Shown one piece after another: positions 25,993 through 37,569 of a stretch of 64,000 nt of DNA. The position numbers were made by a program, and so were the translations under genes. This DNA is from Aeromonas hydrophila subsp. hydrophila ATCC 7966 (GTDB lineage: Bacteria; Pseudomonadota; Gammaproteobacteria; Enterobacterales; Aeromonadaceae): positions 1,369,001 to 1,433,000 of the forward strand of contig NC_008570.1 of assembly GCF_000014805.1 (NCBI RefSeq), read 5' to 3'. The notes under the pieces are model-generated. The model was not told where the DNA came from. It ran no database searches and saw only the letters and a program-made list of their open reading frames with translations. Each line of letters begins with the position of its first letter. The first letter of the stretch is position 1.

Positions 25993-27354
25993 ATGAGTCA
26001 AATCACCCCCAAGGCCAGAGATGGCTTTACCAGCAAATTCGGCGTCCTTGCCGCCACCCTGGGCTCAGCCGTCGGGCTGGGAAATATCTGGAAGTTTCCC
26101 TACCTGACGGGCGAAAACGGTGGCGCCGGTTTCCTGCTGGTCTATGTCATCGCGACGCTGCTGGTCGGCCTGCCGGTGATGATCTCCGAGATCATGCTGG
26201 GGCGCAAAGGCAAGTCCGATGCCGTCACCACCCTCAGCAAGCTGGCTCCAAAGGGGCAGCCCTGGTGGTTGATCGCGGCCATGGGGGTGCTGGCTGCCTT
26301 CCTTATCATGTCCTTCTATTCCGAGGTGGCAGCCTGGGTCTTTGCCTACATCTTCAAGGCCGTTGACGGCTCCATTCTGTCGACCGACCCTAAGGTGACC
26401 GGGGCGGCCTTCGGGGCGCTGATAAGCGACCCGCTGCAGAGCCTGCTCTGGCAGTGGCTGGTGCTGGCGCTGATGGGCGGCATCCTGCTGATGGGAGTCT
26501 CCAAGGGGATCGAGGCGGTGACCAAGAAGCTGATGCCGGTACTCTTCATCCTGCTGCTCGTTATCGGCATCCGCAGTCTGACCCTGCCGGGGGCGAGCCA
26601 GGGGCTGCATTTTCTGTTCTCACCGGATTTTTCCAAGATAACGGCCGGGGTGGTGCTGACCGCCATGGGGCTGGCCTTCTTCAAGCTCTCCATCGGCATG
26701 GGTTGCATGATGACCTATGGCAGCTACTTTCGGGATGATCAGAACATCCCGCTGACCACCTTCCGGGTGATGTGCGCCGACCTGTTCGTCTCCATGCTGG
26801 CCGGCATCGCCATCTTCCCGGCGGTATTCGCCTTCGGTTTTGAGCCCACTGCCGGTCCCTCCCTGCTGTTCATCACCATTCCGGCGGTCTTCGCCAGCAT
26901 TCCGTTCGGCCACCTGTTCATGGTGCTGTTCTTCGTGCTCTCTGCCATCGCCGCCACCGGCGCCATGCTCTCCATTCTGGAAGTGCCGGTCTCGGTGGTG
27001 TCAGAGCGATTTGGCATGAGCCGCCCCAAGGCGACCCTGCTCAACCTGCTGGTGCTGGGGGCGGTGGGGTCGACCTGTGCGCTCTCCAACAGCTCGCTGG
27101 CGGACGTTCATATCGCCGGCAAGACCTTCTTCGACCTGTTCGATTTCGTCTCTTCCAACGTATTGATGCCTCTTGGCGGCATCTTCCTCTGCCTGTTCGT
27201 GGGCTGGGTGTGGGGTTTCGAGCGGATGAAGGAGGCGCTGACCAACGGCGGCGAGCTGGAGCTGGCGATCCTCAAGCCGCTCTTCTTCATCATCCGTTAC
27301 GTGTCGCCGCTGCTGATCCTGATCGTGATGCTCAAAGGGTTGGGGCTGTTCTAG
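25993..27354 (+). CDS. Sodium-dependent transporter, NSS family
   Basis: 453 aa with about eleven transmembrane helices, the size of bacterial LeuT/MhsT/TnaT relatives. TM1 carries the unwound Na+/substrate site GSAVGLGNIWKFPYLTGENG (residues about 20-39). Other landmarks are PVMISEIMLGRKG and the TM6 region FFKLSIGMGCMMTYGSYF. It imports an amino acid or similar amine with Na+; the substrate is not predictable. Monocistronic with its own terminator. Confidence 0.9.
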   Translation: MSQITPKARDGFTSKFGVLAATLGSAVGLGNIWKFPYLTGENGGAGFLLVYVIATLLVGLPVMISEIMLGRKGKSDAVTTLSKLAPKGQPWWLIAAMGVLAAFLIMSFYSEVAAWVFAYIFKAVDGSILSTDPKVTGAAFGALISDPLQSLLWQWLVLALMGGILLMGVSKGIEAVTKKLMPVLFILLLVIGIRSLTLPGASQGLHFLFSPDFSKITAGVVLTAMGLAFFKLSIGMGCMMTYGSYFRDDQNIPLTTFRVMCADLFVSMLAGIAIFPAVFAFGFEPTAGPSLLFITIPAVFASIPFGHLFMVLFFVLSAIAATGAMLSILEVPVSVVSERFGMSRPKATLLNLLVLGAVGSTCALSNSSLADVHIAGKTFFDLFDFVSSNVLMPLGGIFLCLFVGWVWGFERMKEALTNGGELELAILKPLFFIIRYVSPLLILIVMLKGLGLF

Positions 27355-27385
27355 CCAGCAGGGTTGGACCCACAGTTCCCACAGC

Positions 27386-27413
27386 AAAAGAGCGCCGCAA
27401 GGCGCTCTTTTTG
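27386..27413. terminator. Terminator between the NSS transporter and rssA
   Basis: AAAAGAGCGCC-gcaa-GGCGCTCTTTTTG, with A and T arms serving both convergent genes. Confidence 0.9.
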
Positions 27414-27441
27414 TTGGGGAGGACGAATCCGGTGAACTGTA

Positions 27442-28308
27442 CTAGAGCACACCGAGGCGGCCGAGTTCATCCTTGAGCTGGTCGAGGTTGCGCTCGACGC
27501 AGGCCTCGCCCTCGTTGATGGCGTCGCTGGCGCGGTGGAAATCCATGATGGAGAAGCTGCCAAGGCGCGGGCAGAGCTGGATCTCGGGCGGGTCGCCGGC
27601 CATCCGGGCGCGGGTGATGCGCTCCTGCATGATGTTGATGGAGCCGGTCATCACGCTCCACATGCCCGGCGTGTTGGGGCTGTCGCCCCGGTTGAACCAC
27701 TGGCTGAAGCGGTTGCCACCGCTCGGTTCATCCGGCTCGTCGGTCCAGGGCTGGTGCATGTCGGCGTTGAGGTTGACGGCGATCACCACCTCGGCCCCCA
27801 TGGCGCGGGCCAGCGAGATGGGCACCGGGTTGACCACGGCGCCGTCCACCAGCCAGCGATCCTCGACCCGGGTCGGGGTCAGGATGCCGGGCATGCCGCA
27901 GGAGGCGCGCACGCACTGGCGCAGCGGCCCCTGCTGCAGCCAGATCTCGCGGCCGGTGTCGAGCTCGGTGGCGACGCAGGCAAAGGGCAGCGGCAGCGTC
28001 TCGATGGCGGGATCGCCTAAGTGGTTGGCGGCGATGCCGAACACCTTCTCGCCGCGAAACAGGCCGCCGGAGAGGGCCGGGTCGAGCAGGCTGACCACCT
28101 GCAAGCGGCTGAAGCCGCGTACCCAGCTCTCCAGCTTGTCCAGTTCACCGGCGGCATAGGCGGCGCCGACAAAGCTGCCGATGGAGCATCCCGCCACCAG
28201 ATCCGGTTTGACGCCGAGCCGCTCCAGCGCCCGTATGATGCCGATGTGTGCCCATCCACGGGCCGCGCCGCTACCAAGAGCCAGTCCCACACGGGGTTTT
28301 CGTGCCAC
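27442..28308 (-). CDS. rssA: Patatin-like phospholipase, RssA family
   Basis: 288 aa, similar to E. coli RssA/YchK (301 aa). Oxyanion loop GSGAARG (12-18), nucleophile elbow G40-C-S42-I-G44 and catalytic dyad Asp in D155-G-A157 are all intact, so it should be an active serine lipid acyl hydrolase. The start is GTG with TGGAGAG upstream. A GGDEF gene lies 33 bp upstream on the same strand; the two may be cotranscribed. Confidence 0.88.
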   Translation of the reverse strand: MARKPRVGLALGSGAARGWAHIGIIRALERLGVKPDLVAGCSIGSFVGAAYAAGELDKLESWVRGFSRLQVVSLLDPALSGGLFRGEKVFGIAANHLGDPAIETLPLPFACVATELDTGREIWLQQGPLRQCVRASCGMPGILTPTRVEDRWLVDGAVVNPVPISLARAMGAEVVIAVNLNADMHQPWTDEPDEPSGGNRFSQWFNRGDSPNTPGMWSVMTGSINIMQERITRARMAGDPPEIQLCPRLGSFSIMDFHRASDAINEGEACVERNLDQLKDELGRLGVL

Positions 28309-28341
28309 TTTGTCTCTCCAGGAGTGAGTGAGAAAGCCAGC

Positions 28342-29895
28342 TTACCCGCAGTTGCCGGCGCCGTCATCCTGCCAGCGTTCGCTGCGATTGCGGCCGTTGG
28401 CCTTGGCCTGATAGAGCGCCACGTCGGCCCGCCGAATGGCCTCCTGCAACTGGGTATCGGTAGTGCTGTGGTGGTAACCCAGGCTAACGGTCACCGCCAG
28501 GGCCGGCGCCAGCTCCTGCCAGGGGTAACGGGCGATGCGCAGACGCAGCTGTTCGGCCAGCTGGTCGAGTGGTTCGCCCCCTTTGGCCGCCAGCAGCAGA
28601 AACTCCTCGCCGCCCCAGCGGATCAGGGCGTCTTCCCGCCGCAGGTGCTGCTGGCACAGGCGCACCAGCTGGATCAGCACCTGATCGCCCACCTCGTGGC
28701 CAAAGCGGTCGTTGACCTGCTTGAAGTGATCGCAGTCGAACATGATCACCCCGAGGCTGCCCCCGCGCTGCTGATGGCGGCGCTCGAACTCGTCTAAGTA
28801 GTGGCGGTTGAAGGCGCCGGTCAGGGCATCGTGGCGAGAGAGATAGTCCAGCTGCCGGTTCAGGCGGCGAGACTTGAGATTGGCGAGCACGGCCCAGGCC
28901 ATGAAGAACAGGGCGATCAGGGTCGGAGCGGACTGACAGAGCAGGGCCCACAGCAGGGAGGGCAGGGGGATGCGGTGGAGCAGGGTGAGCTCGGTGTCAG
29001 GAATGGCGTACTGGAACTGAAACGCCCCCTGCTGCCAGCGGTAGCCATCCAGAGCCGTTGACGGCTTTGGGACGAAGTCGACCTCCTGATTGCTGCTGGC
29101 GAGGATCTGCTGATGCTGGTTGACCAGAAACAGGGTGCCGATACCTGGGGTGGATTCGCGCAGCAGCTGCTCCAGCCGGGAGAGCAGCACATCGATGCTG
29201 ATGACGCCCACCAGCACCTGATCTTTCACTATGGGCTGTGACAGGGTGATCATCTGGCCCGCGCCAGCAAAGTCCTCGTAGGGGCGCGAGACGGTGGCGT
29301 GCAGGCTCTTCTCCTTCTGCTTGAGGGCATCCTGCCAGTAGGACTTGAGATAGATGTTGCGCCGAAAGTGAAACTGGCTGGCGGGGACCCAGGGGTAGAG
29401 ATAGACGAAGTCATCGACCCCGGTGAAGTAGAGCCAGCCGACCTTGTCCCCGAGCAGCTTGCTGGCGGTGGAGAGCAGGGGGGAGAGGCTCAGCGCCAGG
29501 TGCAGCCTGGCGGCGCGCTGGCTGCCGGGGGCCGGCAGCGGCCCCAGTCCGGTCAGGTTGCCGCTCAGCCCCTTGGGCAGGTTGGCGGGCACCTTATCCA
29601 GCGCAAAGCCCTGGTCACCATTCTCCCGCAGGGCGCCGTAGAGCTGCTGGGTGAGGGCGGATTGCGGGTTGCTGCGCAGCCGCTCCTCTGCCTGACCGCG
29701 CATGGCCTCGAGAAAGGTTTCCATCTGCTGAAACTGGGATTTCAAGCGGGAGGCAGTGCTGAGGGTGTCGCTCTGATAATGGTCGGTGACCTGGGTCAGG
29801 GTCAGCTTGAGAGTGATGGCCAGCAGCAGGGCGACAAAGGCGCAGAGCAGCCATTGCAGGCGACAGGTAACAAAATGAGATCTGGGTTCAGGCAT
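28342..29895 (-). CDS. Diguanylate cyclase with periplasmic sensor domain
   Basis: 517 aa. A signal-anchor helix (residues 13-35) and a second helix (about 316-340) bracket a ~275-residue periplasmic region with the double-Cache pattern (DKVGWLYFTGVDDFVYLYPW, then LSQPIVKDQVLVGVISIDVLLS). The GGDEF domain has LTGAFNRHYLDEF, FDCDHFKQVNDRFGHEVGD, and the active loop GGEEF at 428-432. An RxxD inhibitory site (R419-D422) stands exactly five residues before it, so c-di-GMP feedback should operate. It lies directly upstream of rssA. Confidence 0.9.
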   Translation of the reverse strand: MPEPRSHFVTCRLQWLLCAFVALLLAITLKLTLTQVTDHYQSDTLSTASRLKSQFQQMETFLEAMRGQAEERLRSNPQSALTQQLYGALRENGDQGFALDKVPANLPKGLSGNLTGLGPLPAPGSQRAARLHLALSLSPLLSTASKLLGDKVGWLYFTGVDDFVYLYPWVPASQFHFRRNIYLKSYWQDALKQKEKSLHATVSRPYEDFAGAGQMITLSQPIVKDQVLVGVISIDVLLSRLEQLLRESTPGIGTLFLVNQHQQILASSNQEVDFVPKPSTALDGYRWQQGAFQFQYAIPDTELTLLHRIPLPSLLWALLCQSAPTLIALFFMAWAVLANLKSRRLNRQLDYLSRHDALTGAFNRHYLDEFERRHQQRGGSLGVIMFDCDHFKQVNDRFGHEVGDQVLIQLVRLCQQHLRREDALIRWGGEEFLLLAAKGGEPLDQLAEQLRLRIARYPWQELAPALAVTVSLGYHHSTTDTQLQEAIRRADVALYQAKANGRNRSERWQDDGAGNCG

Positions 29896-30103
29896 AGGCG
29901 TTAGGCGGGATCCGGACAGGTTCGGAGCATCAGTTTAGGGCACAATCGTGAAGCCCGTCTTCTGCTACTGCTATTTCAATCAAATATCGCCGTTTCTGTT
30001 ACGTTTTGTCACATTTATACATAGTCACGGCATAGTCAGGGGGTAACATGGTGACCATCATTGATGAAGTGCCCTCTTTTCTCTTAATTTCATGGATTGC
30101 TTG

Positions 30104-31153
30104 ATGAAAATGCGTATATGGCTGGTGCTTGCCTGCCTCTCTCTGCTGATTTCCGCCGGCTTGTATTACCGCCACTCCGCCCCTGTCGGCAAACCCCAGC
30201 CACGTCAGGTCAACATCAGGGCGCAGACGGTCAGCCAGAGCCTGGCCGAACCCTCCATCAAGCTGGTGAGCAAGCTGGCCGCCAATCGCTCCGTAGTGAT
30301 AAGCCCGGAGGTGACCGGCCGCATCGTCAAAATCGCGGTGCGCTCCGGCCAGCAGGTCAAGCAGGGGGATGTGCTGATCGCCCTCGACGCCGGCAAGCAG
30401 CAGGCGGAGCTGGCCGAGCAGAGCGCCAGCGTGCGCGACGAGAGCCGCAAGCTGCGGGACATGCGCCGGCTGGTGGCGCGCGGCGCCATCACCACCTCCG
30501 AGCTGGAGGGGCAGGAGGCCACGGTCGCCCAGGCTCAGGCTCGCGCCGATGCCGCCAAGTACGAGCTCTCCCTGCGCACCCTGCTGGCGCCGTTCGACGG
30601 CTCGGTCAGCCTCATCGATCTGAGCGAAGGGGCCTTGGTCAACAGCGGCGATACCCTGCTCCACCTGGACGAACTGGCCAAGCTGCGGCTCGATCTGGCG
30701 GTGCCTGAGCGCTACCTCTCGCTGCTGCGCCCCGGCATGGCGGTGACTGCGACCAGTTCGGCCTGGCCGGACCAATCTTTCCGCGGTGTGCTGGAGACGC
30801 TGGACAGCCGCGTCTCCAACGATACCCAGAACATCAAGGCGCGGGTGATCATCCCCAATCCTGACGGTCAGCTGCGCCCCGGCATGCTGCTCAACGTCGA
30901 ACTCTCCCTGCCGCCACAGAAGATGACCCTGATCCCGGCCCAGTCGGTGGAGTATGCCGGCGAGCAGCGCTTCGTCTATCGTCTCGAACCCAACGGCAAG
31001 GTCAAGCGGGTACCGGTGGTGCTGGGGGATACCCATGGCGAAGAGGTGTGGGTGACCGAAGGGCTCAAGGTGGGCGATCGCATCGTGGTCGAGGGGTTGG
31101 TCAACCTGCGTGACGGCGTCAGCGTGCACGATCTGGCGGAGGTCAAAGGCTGA
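30104..31153 (+). CDS. RND efflux periplasmic adaptor (membrane fusion protein)
   Basis: 349 aa. An N-terminal anchor (MRIWLVLACLSLLISAGLYY) is followed by a lipoyl/barrel-sandwich half (VVISPEVTGRIVKIAVRSGQQVKQGDVLIALD), a helical hairpin (about 95-150), the matching lipoyl half (LLAPFDGSVSLIDLSEGALVNSG) and a beta-barrel. It joins an inner-membrane RND pump to an outer-membrane channel. The start is uncertain (ATG at 30092, 30104 or 30110, none with a strong ribosome-binding site). Its stop overlaps the pump ATG by one base, so they are coupled. Confidence 0.9.
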   Translation: MKMRIWLVLACLSLLISAGLYYRHSAPVGKPQPRQVNIRAQTVSQSLAEPSIKLVSKLAANRSVVISPEVTGRIVKIAVRSGQQVKQGDVLIALDAGKQQAELAEQSASVRDESRKLRDMRRLVARGAITTSELEGQEATVAQAQARADAAKYELSLRTLLAPFDGSVSLIDLSEGALVNSGDTLLHLDELAKLRLDLAVPERYLSLLRPGMAVTATSSAWPDQSFRGVLETLDSRVSNDTQNIKARVIIPNPDGQLRPGMLLNVELSLPPQKMTLIPAQSVEYAGEQRFVYRLEPNGKVKRVPVVLGDTHGEEVWVTEGLKVGDRIVVEGLVNLRDGVSVHDLAEVKG

Positions 31154-34100
31154 TGTGGCTCTCCGATATTTCCGTGCGCCGCCCGCTGGTGGCGGTGGTG
31201 CTGAGCGCGCTGCTCACCGTGTTCGGTCTGGTGGCGTTTTCCAAGCTGACGGTGCGGGAGATGCCGGACGTGCAGACGCCGTCCGTCTCCATCACCACCA
31301 TGTACGAGGGGGCCGCCCCCGCCGTCATGGAGAGCCAGGTCACCAAGCCCATCGAGGATCAGCTCTCCGGCATCAGCGGCATCAAGAACATCAACTCGGT
31401 GACCCGCAAGGGGCGCTCTGTCATCACGGTGGAGTTCAAGCTCGGCTGGAACATGGTGGAGGGGATCTCCGATGTGCGCGATGCCATCTCCCGCGCCCGC
31501 CCCAAGCTGCCGGACGAGGTGGATGAACCCCTGGTCACCAAGGACAACGGCAACGGCGACGTGGCGGTCTGGCTCAACTTCAGCAGCACCCAGATGGACC
31601 GCACCGCCATGACCGACTACGCCAACCGGGTGTTGGTGGATCCCCTGAGCCTGGTGGACGGGGTGAGCGAGGTGTCGCTCTCCGGCGATCTGACCCAGGT
31701 AATGTACGTACGGCTGCGCCCAGCCGACATGGCGGCGCGCGGCGTCACGGTGGCGGATGTGCAGGACGCCCTCAAGCGCGAGAACATCGAGCTGCCGGGC
31801 GGCGAGATCCGCAACAACAGCATGACCATGGCGGTGCAGATTGCCCGGCTCTATCACACCGCCGCCGATTTCCAGGCACTGCAGGTGCGCACTGCCACCA
31901 ACGGCCAGAGCATCTATCTGGCCGACATCGCCGATGTGGAGGTGGGCGCCAAGAACGAAGACAGCGCCTACCAGCGCAACGGCCGCGAGAGCCTGGGGAT
32001 AGGCATCGTCGCCCAGTCCACCGCCAACCCGCTGGCGGTGGCGCAGGGGGTCGAGAAGAAGATGGCCGAGATGCAGCGCTTCCTGCCGGAGGGGGCGGCG
32101 CTGGAGGTCGACTACGACTCCACCATCTTCATCAAGCAGGCCATCGACGAGGTGTACGAGACCCTCGCCATCTGCGCCGTGCTGGTGGTGGCCGTGCTCT
32201 ACCTGTTTCTGGGGCAGGGGCGCACCACCCTCATTCCGGCCATCACTGTGCCGGTCTCCCTCATCTCGGCCTTTATCGGCGCCTGGTATCTGGGCTTTTC
32301 CATCAACCTCATCACCTTGCTGGCGCTCATTCTCGCCATCGGTCTGGTAGTGGATGACGCCATCGTGGTGGTGGAGAACATTCACCACCATCTGCAGCGC
32401 GGCGAACAGCCCCTGCTGGCCGCCTGGCACGGCACCCGCGAGGTGGGCTTTGCGGTGATCGCCACCACCGCCGTGCTGGTGATGGTGTTCGTGCCCATCG
32501 CCTTCATGGATGGCATGGTGGGCCGGCTCTTTACCGAGTTCGCCATCCTGCTGTCGCTGGCGGTGCTCTTCTCGTCGCTGATCGCGCTCACCCTGACCCC
32601 GGCCATGGGCTCCTGGCTGATGCGCTCGGTGGATCGGCCCAACCGGTTGACGGCGGCGCTCGATCGCGGCCTCGGCTGGGTGGAGACCCACTACCGCCGG
32701 CTGCTCGGCTGGATGCTGCACCATTCGCGCTGGACCCCACTGGTGCTGGTGCTCTGCCTTGGCGGCATCGGCGCCCTGTTTGCCCAGCTGCCTACCAGCC
32801 TGACCCCGACCGAGGATCGGGGCGTGCTCTACGTGTTCGTCAAGGGGGCCGAGGGCACCAGCATCGAGCGGATGAAGCGCAACATGCAGCAGGTGGAGGC
32901 GGCCATCATGCCGCTGCTTGGCAAGGGGGTGGTGCAGGCCATGAGCTTCAGCACCCCGGCCTTCGGCCGCGGCGGCGATCAGACCGGCATGGCCATCATC
33001 CAGCTCACTGACTGGGCCGAGCGGGATGAGACCGCCACCGAGTTTGCCAAGTCCCTGAGCGGGCGGCTGGCCGGCATTCCGGACGTGATGATCCGCACCT
33101 TCCAGCCGGGCTTTCGCGGTGGCTCCACCGCGGCGGTGCAGTTCGTGCTGCAGGGCTCCGATTACGCCGAGCTCTATCAGCAGGGGTTGGCCCTGAAAGA
33201 GGCGGCAGCCCAGAGCGGCCTGATGGAGACACCGGATCTCGACTATGCCGAGAAGACCCCGGAGCTGCAGGTGACCATAGAGCGGGATCGGGCCAACCAG
33301 CTCGGCATCCCGGTCTCCACAGTGGCGAGTTCCCTGCAGGCCCTGCTCGGCGGCATCAGCCAGACCACCTATGTAGACAGAGGAGAGGAGTACGACGTCT
33401 ACCTGCGCGCCAACCAGCGCGACTTCAACGGCGTCTCCGACTTGAGCCGCATCTACCTCAAGGCGGCCAACGGCGAGATGGTGACCCTCTCGACCCTGGC
33501 CACCGTCAAGCAGGTGGCGAGCCCGCAGCGCCTCAACCACTATCAGCGTCAGAAGGCGGTGACCCTGACTGCGGATCTGGCGCCGGGCCACACCCTGGGC
33601 GAGGCGCTGGATTACCTGGACGGCTGGGCCAGCGCCAACCTGCCAAGCGGCATGACGGTGGATTATGCCGGCGAGTCCAAGGACTATCGCGACAACCAGG
33701 GCGAGATGGTGATGGTGTTCGGTCTGGCCTTGCTGGTGGTCTATCTGGTGCTGGTGGCCCAGTTCGAGAGCATGCTGACCCCGGCGGTGGTGATGGTGAC
33801 GGTGCCGCTCGGTATCTTCGGTGGCCTGCTTGGCCTCTGGCTGACGGGGCAGGAGATGAGCATCTACAGCCAGATCGGCATGATCATGCTGATCGGCATG
33901 GTGACCAAGAACGGCATCCTGATCGTCGAGTTCATCAATCAGCTGCGCCAGCGCGGTGAGGGGTTCGACGAGGCGATCATCGCAGGTTCGGTGCGCCGCT
34001 TGCGCCCGATCCTGATGACCTCGCTCACCGCCATCATAGGGGCCGTGCCGCTGATGCTCTCCATGGGGGCGGGTTACGAGAGCCGGATGTCGGTGGGCAC

Positions 34101-34272
34101 CGTGGTCTTCTTCGGCCTCTCTCTGGCGACTCTGGTGACCCTGCTGCTGGTGCCCGCCATCTACCATCTGCTGGCCAAACGGGCCGGCATGACCGGGGCG
34201 CGGGATCAACTGGTGGACGAGGCGCTGGCGGCCAGCGAGGCCGCCTCGCAGCAGGACAAACCGGCGGCCTGA
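31153..34272 (+). CDS. RND efflux pump, inner-membrane transporter
   Basis: 1039 aa, full length for HAE1-type AcrB/MexB/Vex pumps: TM1 at the N-terminus, a large porter loop, TM2-6, a second porter loop and TM8-12. GLVVDDAIVVVEN in TM4 supplies the Asp pair of the proton relay, and the TM10 Lys is in GMVTKNGILIVEF. It exports drugs, bile salts or metabolites. No outer-membrane channel gene is adjacent; TolC is presumably used. Upstream and coupled is the adaptor. No local regulator is visible. Confidence 0.94.
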   Translation: MWLSDISVRRPLVAVVLSALLTVFGLVAFSKLTVREMPDVQTPSVSITTMYEGAAPAVMESQVTKPIEDQLSGISGIKNINSVTRKGRSVITVEFKLGWNMVEGISDVRDAISRARPKLPDEVDEPLVTKDNGNGDVAVWLNFSSTQMDRTAMTDYANRVLVDPLSLVDGVSEVSLSGDLTQVMYVRLRPADMAARGVTVADVQDALKRENIELPGGEIRNNSMTMAVQIARLYHTAADFQALQVRTATNGQSIYLADIADVEVGAKNEDSAYQRNGRESLGIGIVAQSTANPLAVAQGVEKKMAEMQRFLPEGAALEVDYDSTIFIKQAIDEVYETLAICAVLVVAVLYLFLGQGRTTLIPAITVPVSLISAFIGAWYLGFSINLITLLALILAIGLVVDDAIVVVENIHHHLQRGEQPLLAAWHGTREVGFAVIATTAVLVMVFVPIAFMDGMVGRLFTEFAILLSLAVLFSSLIALTLTPAMGSWLMRSVDRPNRLTAALDRGLGWVETHYRRLLGWMLHHSRWTPLVLVLCLGGIGALFAQLPTSLTPTEDRGVLYVFVKGAEGTSIERMKRNMQQVEAAIMPLLGKGVVQAMSFSTPAFGRGGDQTGMAIIQLTDWAERDETATEFAKSLSGRLAGIPDVMIRTFQPGFRGGSTAAVQFVLQGSDYAELYQQGLALKEAAAQSGLMETPDLDYAEKTPELQVTIERDRANQLGIPVSTVASSLQALLGGISQTTYVDRGEEYDVYLRANQRDFNGVSDLSRIYLKAANGEMVTLSTLATVKQVASPQRLNHYQRQKAVTLTADLAPGHTLGEALDYLDGWASANLPSGMTVDYAGESKDYRDNQGEMVMVFGLALLVVYLVLVAQFESMLTPAVVMVTVPLGIFGGLLGLWLTGQEMSIYSQIGMIMLIGMVTKNGILIVEFINQLRQRGEGFDEAIIAGSVRRLRPILMTSLTAIIGAVPLMLSMGAGYESRMSVGTVVFFGLSLATLVTLLLVPAIYHLLAKRAGMTGARDQLVDEALAASEAASQQDKPAA

Positions 34273-34365
34273 TGCCTACACCCATATAGGTGAAAAGCAC
34301 TGCAAGCTGATGGCATCCTCGGGTAAGCGGGTTAATATATAGCCAGTTTAATGTTGAGGTGAGCT

Positions 34366-34734
34366 ATGTTGCCATCAGCCATTTATGAACCGCTGCCCTT
34401 TGCCTATATGGGCAGCGGTTTGCTGTTGTTGGGGATTGCCGATCAGCCGGGGCTGTTGCTGGCCGGGTTGGCATTCTATCTGGCCGGTTCGCTGGCCTGG
34501 TTTCGACGCGGCGCCTATCGCCGGCCCGACAAGCAGCAACTGCGAAAGCAGGGCTGGCCGCTGTGGCTCTACGAGAGCCGGCCGTTCGCGCTGATCCTGC
34601 TGGGCCTGCTGATGTTGCGCCTGGCCACCCACCCGGTGTTCCTGGCGCCCGCCCTGGTCTGGTGCCTGCTGGGCGGCTATCAGTTGCTGCAGCGCCACTA
34701 CAACCGCATCGTGCTGGCCCGCGTCCTGGCCTGA
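34366..34734 (+). CDS. Small integral membrane protein
   Basis: 122 aa with three or four hydrophobic segments: FAYMGSGLLLLGIADQPGLLL and LAFYLAGSLAWF near the N-terminus, then RPFALILLGLLMLRLATHPV and FLAPALVWCLLGGYQLL. A basic loop (RRGAYRRPDKQQLRKQ) sits between them. GAGGTGAGCT precedes the ATG. I do not recognise a named family. It has its own terminator. Confidence 0.72.
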   Translation: MLPSAIYEPLPFAYMGSGLLLLGIADQPGLLLAGLAFYLAGSLAWFRRGAYRRPDKQQLRKQGWPLWLYESRPFALILLGLLMLRLATHPVFLAPALVWCLLGGYQLLQRHYNRIVLARVLA

Positions 34735-34758
34735 GCCGACAATCAACCCGCACTTTTC

Positions 34759-34784
34759 AGGCGAGCCCCGCTGGCTCGCCTTTT
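34759..34784 (+). terminator. Terminator of the small membrane protein gene
   Basis: AGGCGAGCC / GGCTCGCC with a 5-nt loop followed by TTTT. Confidence 0.85.
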
Positions 34785-34871
34785 CCGTATCTATCGTAGG
34801 GGCAAAAAGCCGTCGCCCCCGCCTTGCTCTGCCGGTATAATGCGCGACCCGAATTGTTCCAGGTGGTCAAA

Positions 34872-37280
<2,409 letters not shown>

Positions 37281-37306
37281 TTTTTCCTGATTGGAAAGCG
37301 ATAGAA

Positions 37307-37339
37307 ATAAAAAAAGGCGACCGGATGGTCGCCTTTTTA
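37307..37339 (+). terminator. Terminator of ygiQ
   Basis: AAAAAAAGGCGACC-ggat-GGTCGCCTTTTTAA. Confidence 0.92.
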
Positions 37340-37549
37340 ATAGCCAACTTATATAGAAAGTTTATTGATAAGTGGGATTCAACTCTGAAGTTCAACTTCC
37401 GTTTAAAAAATCAGACCGCTTTAGCCGGAATATATATCTTACAACAGAGTCCCTGTTGCCTTTGACACTGTCATTATTGTTTGTGATAACGGAAGAGATT
37501 TTACTGGGTTAAGCCACGAACAAATTGAAGTCCAATGTCACTAATACTT

Positions 37550-37566
37550 GAGGGGCAATGCCCCTC
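37550..37566 (-). terminator. Hairpin after the HEPN gene
   Basis: GAGGGGCATTGCCCCTC, an 8-bp stem with almost no loop, 3 nt after the stop codon. Only a weak T-rich tail follows on the minus strand. Confidence 0.6.
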
Positions 37567-37569
37567 ATT

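Noticed and set aside
30976..34209. Open frame of 1077 codons on the minus strand opposite the RND pump
   Set aside because: It is an antisense shadow caused by high G+C codon bias. The product is rich in His, Gly and Gln with no domain, while the plus strand encodes a full RND transporter.
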